Positions 8,671-18,500 of a stretch of DNA of 64,000 nucleotides are shown here, piece after piece. Under the pieces are notes generated by a model. That model was not told the origin of the DNA. It made no database searches and worked only from the letters and a program-made list of their open reading frames with translations. Each line of letters begins with the position of its first letter. Positions within the stretch are counted from its first letter, which is position 1. Origin of the DNA: Plasmodiophora brassicae (Eukaryota; Endomyxa: Phytomyxea; Phytomyxea; Plasmodiophorida); the NCBI GenBank assembly GCA_036867785.1, contig CP145420.1, forward strand, positions 1,116,001-1,180,000, written 5' to 3'. The translations under genes were made by a program, and so were the position numbers.

Positions 8671-10205
8671 TCAGACGTCGCATCCGCCCATCAACGCGCG
8701 AGGGTCGTACTCGAGGGCGGGCAGCAGGTCGCGCTGCTCGTGTCGCAGGAGGCGCTCCCGCAGCAGGTCGTTCTCACGCTGAACCGTCTCGCGATGCTGC
8801 AACAGGGCCAGCACCTTGGCGCTGACGACGTGCGCGCCGTGCTGACGCGCTTCCCGTCGGGGCACCTGTCCGCCGTTCAACAATGTAATTGGCAACCACC
8901 ACGTCGGCATGCGGACACGCCCCCCGACCTGCACAATGGTACGGATACGATCCCAGTCGCGCCTGCCGTTCGTCTGGCGTTCCAGGGCGGACGACAGGCG
9001 GCGAACCTGCTCACGAAGCTGCTCGACCAGCTGGTCGCCGTCGACGATCGCATCATGACGACCAGGGCCACTGGCACGTTGCTGCTGCTGCTCATGCGCG
9101 ACGACGTACTTGGAAGGTTGTGCACGGGTAGCCACAGCCATCGCCTGCCGGGCGTACTCCAACGTTCGCAGCGTGTCCCGCAGGCGACGACGCGGGCCGC
9201 ATTGGACGCACCCGACCAGGACGACACGCGAGCGACCGTCGAGCGCTGGGCGCAACAGGAACGTTAGACGCGATTCCCGCCAGGCGTGGGAGGATCCGCG
9301 AGCGGCCATGTCGCTGATGACACGACCCAGGACAGTCAGCGACATGTTGATGTGGCTGGATTCGCGTGGGTCGGCGCCGCGTCGCTCGCTGCCAGCCAGG
9401 TCCACCATCGTGCACTGGGACAGGCGCCGCCCCTCGCTGTCGCGACACTCCACAACGGCAATGCAATGCGATCGAGACGACGACGCATTCACGGCCGTCT
9501 GCGACGACGTACGTGCCTGCTGCCCGGCGGCAATCACACGTAACAAGTGGTCGCTGGATTCGACCCTGACCGTCGTGCAGGATTCACAGTAGGGGCCCCA
9601 GACCGGGTGCTCGCGCACTCGTAGACGTACCCGCTCCTGCCCTTCGTCGTGTGCCGGCAGCAGCAGATCGAACGGCTGATCGTCGTACACTTCAATCATC
9701 TGCAGGTGCAGCGACCCACCGGAACGCGTCTGACGATCGAGCAAGGCCTCTGCGTCGGACATCGTGTCAGTACTGAACGTCCGACCGACGAACACGACAC
9801 GCGCTGACGTGCTATCCGGGGGATCAGGCCCGGCGAGTCCGGCACACGTCCCATGCAGGTGTGCGTCTTGCCCGAGTTGGTCGTCCCGTACGCCAGCAGG
9901 GCAACGTTAAACCCTTGAGCGATCCAGGACAGGACACCCGGGCCGATCCGTGCGTAGACGTCGTCCTGGGTGGCCTGCGGGCCCAGACAATCGTCGTACA
10001 TGAAGGTACGCAGACGTCGATCCGGGGCCATGCGCACGTCTATACGGCCTCTGGATTCATCGACGACCAGCGGCGGACGGGATAGGAGGGTTCGTATCGG
10101 GCGGACGCGAACGCAGACCCGGAACCGATCAGCACCCGCCTTACCGGTGCCGGGCAACCGGTCCTGGCCGTCGACGTCGACATGGACATCGATGCTGTCC
10201 AGCAT
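8671..10205 (-). CDS. Small kinesin motor protein (frame change near 9,830)
   Basis: From the ATG at 10205 the frame gives RFRVCVRVRPI (first kinesin strand), LLAYGTTNSGKTHT (P-loop; the usual form is GQTGSGKT) and GLIPR. A second frame to the stop at 8671 holds LHLQMIEVYDDQPFDLL, NASSSRSH (switch I), DLAGSE (switch II) and LRTLEYARQA, and then a charged coiled-coil tail. The product is about 510 residues, so the tail is short. The two frames differ by one base between GLIPR and FSTDTMSDAEAL. Either a short intron lies at about 9,795-9,840, or one base is missing at a run of five C (minus strand). The kinesin subfamily cannot be assigned. The threonine in place of the usual P-loop glutamine is unusual. 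Confidence 0.7.
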
Positions 10206-10316
10206 GGTCACTGCGACCGCCTGCTGGTACCCGCATTATGGATCGCACGGAACAGCCTGTTGCCGTTACGTCGGGACCAGGTGGACGATGCACATGGGTA
10301 GGAGGTACAGGTACAC

Positions 10317-13300
10317 ATGACAGCACCGGTCGTGCAGGTCCAGGAGGTAAGTCCCCCCGGCGCTCGGGGTCCGTGACGGAGTCCGTCGCCCCACACGCGC
10401 CACCGCCGCGTCGGCCCATGTCTGCCGAGGCGTTGCTAGCCGCCCTGGCCGCCATCCACGATCCGACTACGCCGGCGCCACTGCGATTACAGGCCACAGC
10501 GCAATGCGAGGCGTTCAAGGCGGCCGGCATAGCGTCCATGCCGGTTGCGCTGCAACTGTGCCGGCGGTCGTCGCCGCAGGCAGGCCGGCACTTTGGCCTG
10601 CAGACCATCATCCACGTCGTCGAACAATGCTGGAACAACCTGTCGCCAGACGATAAGCAGATCATGTGTCAGACGGCGGTGCAATTGTGTCAGGAGGACG
10701 ATACCGGCAGCCGGTTCGTCTGTGAGATGCAGGCCCGTATCATCGTGGAGATCGCCTGCCGTCAGTGGCCGCAGGAGTGGCCCCGTCTGCATGAGATCCT
10801 GCTCGATCTGGCCGCCAGATCTCAGCACAACGCCATTGTCACATGCAGCGTCTTCACCGGACTCGCCGAACTCGTCGTCAAACCCACACAGCCAGGTAGG
10901 GGACGCGCCTGACCCGCATAGTCCGACTCGTGACTGTGTGGCCTCACAGGGCGCGTGTTCCTGCCTGAACGCCGGCGCTTGGAGATTCGACAAGGTCTCG
11001 AGGCGTGCCTACCGGCTGTGAACGCTGCCCTGGGCGGTATGCTGCAGGTCGGGTCGCGAGAGGTCGCTCTGGCGGCCATCACGTGTATCGCGGCGACCGC
11101 CGAATGGGAATCGCACGCCAACCTGGTTGCCAGTCAGATACTGTCGCGCCTGTCGGCCCTGATGACGTCCCGAACGGACTTGTTCGAGTTTGCGGTCGAG
11201 CCGCTGCTGAAGATCTGTTCCAGGCGGCCGCCGTCGCTGACCGACGACCTGGTCGCCGAGCTCATCGCTGTGTGGCGTGCCACTGTTCTGGTCACCAGCA
11301 CCATCCTGCGGTCAGCGCCATTCCCGGACCAGCAGCGCCTGTTGAAGATCGCTGTCGAGCTGCTGGCCGCTCTCAGCCGGTACGCGCACCCGGTATTGCC
11401 GAATGGCAGGTGGCGCCTAGCTAACCCCCCACGTCGTTGCAGGCATCAAATGCAGCCGCTGTTGGACACGAACGACGTGTCCCTGCACCACATGTACCTA
11501 GCGTTACTCGGCGACCTGCTCAAGTACCCGGACGACGCCGATGTCGGTATTACGACGTTGTCCATCTGGCTGCCAGTCATCAAATCCGGCAAGCTCGTCA
11601 GCGCGGAACAGCGACCCGCGTTGCTCACCGAGCTCCTGCAGATCAGCGCCGACAGGTCCGTGTACGAACAACCCGTGTTAATGCGATTTCTGATCAGGGG
11701 GCATTGCAGGGTGATCGCCGGGGCACCATCGACCGGAACGACAGACGAACAGTCGAGGAACGCGCAGCGGTACCGCACGTCGTTGCTGGACATGGTCCGG
11801 GTGGTGGCTGGGGAAGCACCGACCGCCGCCATCCAGGTCGCCGGTGGCCACTGCCTTTGCCTGCTATCGGTGCGCGGCAGCGATGTCGCCCAGGCGCAGT
11901 CGGCGCAGATGATGCTGCAGACGGTCCTTGAGACGCCCGCCATACGACAGATTCTGGCGGGGGAGGCACCCGACAAAGACGGCGTCGAGGCGCTGGCATA
12001 TTCCCTGCTGGTCTCGCTCCTGCAATTGCATTGCGAAGACACCCAACTGCTCATTCGTTACTGCTCTGCATTGTCACATTTCCATGAACTGCTGGGCCGG
12101 CGACCCGATGTCCTCCGTCTGGCCATCGACAAGCTGCTGACCATCAACGATTTGGGTGTGTGCCGTATTGCAGGTCGTGTTGTTCGTGTCGCTGACGCTG
12201 GTATTCCTGTGCAGGATCCGCCGACGTGCCCGATGAGCTCGCGTACCAACGCAAGGCGATCTGCGTGCTGATTGGGTTGGCGAAACGCGCACGCCCCTGT
12301 GCGGTGATGGTGCAGTGGTTCCCGACGCTGTCGCCCGCCGTCATGGCCTTATGCTCGCAGCGGCCCCGGCACGCTGCCCAGCTCATTGAGTTCCTGGTCG
12401 CCATTGCGAACTCGCTGGCGGACCCGCAGCAACGTGTCGCGTACGTGTCCGCCCTGATCGAACCCGACCTGGTCGCCTTTCAGACGATCGTATCGGATAT
12501 GACGTCGTCCCGATTCATGTCGCTGTTCGGTCTGGGACGTGTCGACGGCAAAGTCGCGTTCAATATCGCCCAGGCGAAGGCGTTACGTCCTCAGCTTCGT
12601 CAGGTGCGTGTTTGCTCGTGTGGCAACTGCTGTTTCTAAGGCTGGCCATTTGTAGATCTTGGGTCTGCTGGCTTCGTTCCTGTCGATCCTGCGTACAGCA
12701 TCCGTCGACGAACGCATTTGGACGTCTCTGCTGCCGGGCATTGTGACGCTGACCACCCGCCTGCATGAATTGTACTGTGTCCGGCCGGACGACATGGCAC
12801 CGTCGGCGAATGCCATTCTGGAAGTCAGTCATGGCGATGCACACATCCAGATCCGCAAGATGGTGGGCGACCAGCGATCCGACGTCGAAGCCGATGTGGA
12901 CGTCTCTCGCGCTCAGTTTGGTTCCCTACGTGACCGCCTCTACGGACTGCTAGCTGTCGTCATGCAGGTCCGCCCCGTTGCTGTTGTTGCCTGCCTGCCG
13001 CAATCCCTGTCAGCGTTCTCCATCTGGCGGCTCCAGCCGATCCTGCAGAAAGTCCTGACTCCGTTCCTGGAAAGCCACTGCCCAGTGGAAGACGACATTT
13101 TCGTTCGAGTGTTTGCGCAGGTGGGACCGCGGATGACCTGTCGTCCGCACGACTAATTGAGCGCCATTTCAGGTCGTTCGTGAGATGCTCAACGTGCTAC
13201 GCGTTGCGTGGAACCGTGCCGCCGTACCGCAGGAGCGTGTCTCTGTCGAACGCGATGTCTTTGAGGACAATGCATTACGGGATCTGACCCGCGCCGTGCT

Positions 13301-14066
13301 GTCCCTGATTATGTCAACGGTAGCGACCTCAGGATGGGTACCGTTCGCTGAGGCGAACCCGGCTGCGGGTCCGTCTCGAGCAGACGCTGCGTTGGACAGG
13401 GTCGCATCGTCACCGCCCATACTTCAGGACCTGTTCGCCATCACGTCACTGGCTATCCAGTGTCCGGACTCCCATGCTCAGGTCGGGGCAAATCGTATCG
13501 GTCCGCTGATCATTGAAGCTCATCGGGTTCAACGGCAGAGAAGTGCCTCAATCATTACGTGCCGATTGATTCCTGCGACGGTGGCCTGCGGGTGCCAGCA
13601 GATGGTCGTTGAGATGTGCAGCCTTGTCCTGCGCTCTCTGTCATGTGACGTTACGGGGCATCCCGACCACATTTCAGTGGTCCAGGTGGCTCTGCATCAG
13701 CTGGCCCTGGATCGATCGTCGAACGTGGCGGACTTGCTCAGGACGATACCAGGTGCCGTTCCTCAGGAAGTGGACAGACTGGTCGATGAGTTGAAAGGTG
13801 CGCCTCAATCGACGAAAGTGCTGCGGTCAGGATCGTTCTTGGATTGGTCGATCGCTACATCGTGGACTAACGGTTGCGCCTGCAGGTCGGCGGTGCGTGC
13901 GTTCCTGCTGGCGTACGTCATTGGCAAGCAGTGCGACCGCGCCAATGGGGCCAAAATTGTTGACCTCGATGCGCCATTGGTTTTTGCCGCGAAGCCATCT
14001 CCTACGATCGCTGATGACGACACGCCGATCGTCGCGCTTCACGATTTGCTCGAGTCGCAGACATAA
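10317..14066 (+). CDS. XPO5: Exportin-5-like nuclear export receptor (eight exons)
   Basis: Exons: 10317-10346, 10430-10895, 10950-11379, 11443-12155, 12215-12603, 12656-13120, 13173-13825 and 13886-14066. The seven introns are 83, 54, 63, 59, 52, 52 and 60 nt, all GT...AG. The spliced length is 3,327 nt (1,108 residues), close to the ~1,200 of the family. The N-terminus (LRLQATAQCEAFK, RHFGLQTIIHVVEQCWNNL, EMQARIIVEIACRQWPQEWP) matches the importin-beta-like and XPO1-like start of exportin-5/HASTY, a Ran-GTP-dependent karyopherin that carries structured small RNAs and tRNA. HEAT-like helices fill the rest. Exon 1 rests on a GTAAGT donor; the simpler alternative is to start at the ATG at 10418. 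One further intron near 13,484 is possible. It is head to head with the kinesin gene, and a retrotransposon LTR sits 34 bp beyond its stop. Confidence 0.75.
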
Positions 14067-14099
14067 TACATGACAGATAAGTATAGCACACGGACAAAC

Positions 14100-14250
14100 T
14101 GTGATGTCCAAACGGTGATGGTTCATCGAACTGTGTATCGTCGAACCTCCAGCTCCAGCTCCTACCTCGGGATCTGGATTCGTCTTGTCGAATCACCGCT
14201 ATTCTTATCTTTTATAGCTTTGAGGCGGCACATTCCCCTCCTTCAAAGGA
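14100..14250 (-). mobile_element. Diverged LTR and polypurine tract of gypsy family C
   Basis: The sequence from TGTGATGTCC at 14100 to GGCGGCACA near 14232, followed by TTCCCCTCCTTCAAAGG, matches the LTR and adjacent polypurine tract of the family C element at 30,975-31,185, with many substitutions. It is the 3' end of an old minus-strand copy. It starts 34 bp after the exportin stop and marks the border between genes and transposons. Confidence 0.65.
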
Positions 14251-14344
14251 ATGCTCCCTACAGGGTCCTCAAATACTCATTGGTTGTTCATCATATCCCT
14301 ACTCCGTGGACTTCACCGATATATATTACGGTTTAGACGTTGGC

Positions 14345-14475
14345 GTGTCTACCGGTACTTGGTTTATTTGTGTTTCGCGCTTTCACGCAGTCGCCTCGGT
14401 TTCGGGTCCGAGGACTGTATGGACAACTTGCAGCACGCAAGCAGCGTTCTCCGGCCTGGCAGTGCCGGCCTACCA
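14345..14475 (-). mobile_element. Truncated, diverged SINE fragment
   Basis: The stretch TTTATTTGTGTTTCGCGC...GTCCGAGGACT...CGGCCTGGCAGTGCCGGCC resembles the 3' part of the two full SINEs at 23,712 and 29,635 but is much more diverged and lacks the tRNA-like head. Confidence 0.6.
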
Positions 14476-14559
14476 CCTTTTTTGGCATGTCTCCAGAAAT
14501 TTTATAAAGGATACGAAAATTCAACTAAGTGAACGTATCAACACGGGAAGGCCTGAACT

Positions 14560-14631
14560 TGTAGACCGGACCGCCCAACTAGGCCACGACAGCAGCTGCT
14601 CTCGTGGCCTAGTTGGGCGGTCCGGTCTACA
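14560..14631. mobile_element. 72-bp palindromic mini-element with 4-bp target duplication
   Basis: A near-perfect palindrome begins TGTAGACCGGACCGCCC and ends with its reverse complement GGGCGGTCCGGTCTACA, centred on CAGCTG. It is flanked by AACT at 14,556-14,559 and 14,632-14,635, a 4-bp target-site duplication. The same palindrome forms each end of the 322-bp element at 49,930-50,251 and occurs at 29,328-29,404. Confidence 0.75.
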
Positions 14632-14682
14632 AACTTCGTCCTCATTTTACAAACTTCCTCACAAGTCCGGTGGGCCTCCGCA

Positions 14683-14706
14683 AACCGTAATATATATTAC
14701 GGTTTA
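14683..14706. repeat. 24-bp AT-rich perfect palindrome
   Basis: AAACCGTAATAT followed by its reverse complement. One half-site (ATATATTACGGTTTAGA) also occurs at 14,321-14,337, so the two may bracket an old insertion. Confidence 0.5.
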
Positions 14707-14709
14707 GAG

Positions 14710-15249
14710 CGAACATTCCTAGACAGCCAGTTACGTTCCTAATCCAAATTATGTTCACGTTAGGAAATCGATTACGACTCCCGCGAGCGGCAGAGCGCGT
14801 CCTGAGTGCGGTTGGAGTTTCATTCTGCCTGTTCTGACTGCACGACTGGTGTTCGCCTGAACCTGAGCGACACAAACCACAAATGTTATGACACGACTGA
14901 CGACGACCAAACCTATCGACAACACGGAGTAGTCGACTGACGTCGACTCCGCGGCGTTTATTTGCGTCCGATATTGCGGACGCTGCAATCAGGGCCATGA
15001 GAGTTATAGTCTCGGTCACGCGGTTACCGCCTGCGGAGCCGCGGTCCTGCCTTGTTCGGATATTTCTTATGGGACTCAGAAATGGCCCGATCCAGGCCGC
15101 CGGTGCCATGGAGGTGCCGAGCGGGCTCCCAGGTGCGTTCCGGTGGGGGATAAGATAACCCTCCCAGTCCACGAGATAATGTAGCGAGTTGCGGATGTAG
15201 CGGGAATCCAATATGTGTGTACCACGTAAAAACGGCTCCTTCTCACCAT
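14710..15249 (-). pseudogene. Gypsy B-type remnant: chromodomain end, split by element A1
   Basis: Reading leftward from 15249 the frame gives ILDSRYIRNSLHYLVDWEGY, which aligns with the chromodomain of the family B element at about 49,550-49,600. It continues, after the inserted A1 element, from the LLEPHVPNVISGH...VIDG peptide that ends at 21308. Beyond the chromodomain the frame decays. The remaining sequence to about 14,710 should be its 3' untranslated part; no LTR was recognised. Confidence 0.7.
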
Positions 15250-15465
15250 TGTAGTCCGGGGTCCTATATTTAGCTCCTCATCACCTACGTCAGCATCAGC
15301 ATCCTCCAGATATTCACATGCGCCAGAGATTCATGTGTCGAGATATGCGGGGATCGAGAGCACGCGATCACGTGCGCCGCTGGTGGGAGAGCGGGGTACG
15401 GGATCGATGGTGGATAAACGGCATTCGTCTATTGTGTCACCCGAGGCTTGACGGAAGACACTATA
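15250..15465 (+). repeat. 5' LTR of A1
   Basis: 216 bp, identical by eye to 21,092-21,307. It contains a CCTATATTTAG TATA-like box near its start. It is followed directly by the palindrome GTGGCCAC, where a primer-binding site is expected. Confidence 0.9.
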
Positions 15466-15522
15466 GTGGCCACTACGTGTCGTACGTTGACTCTCCGTGA
15501 ACGACACCGACGACGACACGAC

Positions 15523-18500
15523 ATGGAGCTGACAAGCAGCAGCAGCAGCGGCGGCTCGACAAGCGCTACCATCGTTACGAACGCCGATGCGAGCATCCTG
15601 CCCAAGGCTAACAACCTTGACTCGACATCGATCCTGACGCTGCGCGAGGCGTACAACCGCTACGTCGCCATCTTCGAGGATCGGGAGGCGCAGCAGCCGC
15701 GGGGGCGTCGACTTCGTCCGCAAGGCATCCGGCTGTGCTTCACCGCCGTGCAGTTGAAGGCCATTGCCGAAAATCACCTGGACCTGGACGACGGCGCCGA
15801 GGCGTTGACTGACGAATTGCTGGACGGATGGATCCGAGACCAGGTCAACGCATTGCCCACCAGCCACGGGCTGCGTATTCAGGACATCGAGTCCAAGATC
15901 GCGGATGAGCTTTCGATGGATACCTCGATGTCGACCCTGCGAGATCAAATCGCGTCAATCCCGGACCAGCTGACGGCCATCCAGGACCGCCACGGTTGGA
16001 AGCTGAGCGAGACCGCCGGAGGACGCAAGGCCATGGGGCGCCTGATCGCTGACTCGCTCCAGCCCGGCTACCTCCGCGGTCACGTACAGGCATGGGTCAA
16101 GGAGGACAAGGCCGAACGTGAAGGCAATACCAGGGCGATCGTTCGCGAGGCGCAGGATTGGGCGAGGCACTTCGTCGCGATCGGACGCGCCCGCAACGCA
16201 TCGATCAAGCGTCCTCGGAAGAAGTGTTCCGAACTGCGACTCGCCGACAAGCAGAGCAAGCTGACTCCCGCTGCGACAACTTCAGGTGGACGCCGCGTAC
16301 CAGCCCATCGCCCTGTGCCCGCCAACCGGCAATCGGGCCCACATCCAGTGACCGTGAACGCTCCCAAGCGCAACCGCGAACCGACTGCGACAAGTGACAG
16401 CAGCCAGATGACGGGGACGACTGATGGCAAGCGCGACTTCAAATGCTGGCACTGCTCTGGGCCACATAAGATGTCGATGTGCCCAGAGAAGCCGACGAGA
16501 GAAAGGCGCAATGAGCTCGCACGTCATCATCGGCCCGCAGGCGGACATCATCCCGATGGACGTCGACCGATTAAAGTCGCCAAAACTCGCGCCTACACTG
16601 GGATCCAGCACGTGACACAGCAAGTAGAGATCGAGGGAAGGCGTATCCCTTATGTTCTAGACTCTGGCTGTGATGGGGGAAACCTCATACCTGAACACGT
16701 TGCGAATGAGTTGAAGGGCGCCACGTTCGAGGTTATCGAGCCCCGAGAAATCGCATCAGCCGACGACCAAGTCATTGCCGTCAGCACCCGCATCGTCACC
16801 GTTCCAGTGACGAAACTCGAAACCAAAGCTGGGAATCTCACCCTGTACCATGTTGCCTACTATGTCTGCGACGCTATTCCAGTCATCTTATTCGGCGACA
16901 CACTACTCTCTATGATCGGCATCAGTCCACGTCAGCAACTCGAGGACATGATCGCATCCGGCACCACCGAGTTTGATGCCAGACTATCTGGATGCGCCAT
17001 GTTCGATGTGGAGTCGTTCGACGCCGTCAGTGAAATCGTTGCAAGGATGGCGACGTTGAGCGGCGACACGTATCAGGCGCCACATGTACACGATGCGGCG
17101 GAACCTACCTCCAGTGATGTCGACTTAGGGCCGATCAACGTTCAAGAGATTGAGGCATCCCTCACCCGCCTGATACATCAAGCACGCCTCAACGGCATGT
17201 CTCGTCAAGGGGTTGCACGGCTACGACTCATCCTTCGACGACACGTCAACGAATTCCGCACACAGCTTGGTCAGGACGGTCCCGTCAACATCGAACCTAT
17301 GATTACCAAGCTTCAACCAGACGCCACGCCGTACCGATGCAGACCACGCTCCTACAACCCGAAGCAAAAGGAGTTCCTCGACGAGATGATCAAGATGCTG
17401 TTGGAAAACAATCTGGTCTACCTCAACATGAACTCCAGATGGGCGAGTCCCGTTCTTGTGGTCAAGAAACCGAACGGCAAGGGGTACCGCCTGTGCGTCG
17501 ATCTGCGCCAGGTGAACTCGCGTACGGTACCAACTGCTTGGCCGATGCCCAACATCGAGGCGGCTAGTCGGAAGCTGGCTGGCATGACCTGCTTCTTCAC
17601 GATCGATGCCCACAAGGGGTTCTGGCTCATGCCAATTGCGAAGGAATGCCAGGAGATCTTCTCGTTTATGACCGACGACGGCGTCTACACGCCTACCAGG
17701 AGCATTCAGGGCGCGACCAACTCTGCCTTGCAGTTCCAGGCGCGGATCGGGAAGATCTTCGACGACATGAAGGATCACCTCTTGATATGGATCGACGACC
17801 TGCTGGGATTCGCCAAAACGGAAGACATTCTACTGCATCAGCTTGCACGTGTCTTGGAGCGAGCGCGCGAACGCAACTTGAAGTTCAACCCGGACAAATG
17901 CGTCCTATTCGCTCGAGAGCTGAAGTGGTGTGGGCGCATCTACTCTCGTGATGGAATCCGACACGATCCCGAACGAATCGAGGCGCTGACCAGCATGCCG
18001 CGTCCTAACACTTTCAAAGAGCTACAGCAGTTCATCTGGGCGGCCAACTGGATGCGTACCAGTGTTCCCGGTTACGCGTACATCATCGCCCCGCTCCAGG
18101 AGCTCACGGACAAGGCGAACGAGGAGATGAAGAGAATCCAGTCTTCGTCACCTTCGTCGATTCGGTTACATGATCTTGGATGGACAGACCGGCACAGCAA
18201 GGCCTTCGAGGACATACGCTTTGCGCTGATCCAGCACGTCCAGCTCGCGTACCCGAAGTCTGATCACCAGACATGCTTGTTCACGGACGCCAGTGACCTA
18301 GCATGGGCTGCGGTCATTACCCAGATTCCGAGGGAGGATATCGACCTACCAGTTCATGAACAACGACACGAACCACTTGCTTTCTACGGCAAGCGGTTCT
18401 CTGGCGCTGAGTTGCGATGGTCAACACCGGAGAAGGAGGCAGCCGCCATCATCAAGGCGACTGAACGTGGTGACTTCCTTCTGCAGACGTCGCGTGAATT

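Noticed and set aside
15250-15522. Translation of A1 starting at the upstream TTG (15,448) inside the LTR
   Set aside because: The first ATG is at 15,523 and no family member has a conserved extension there.
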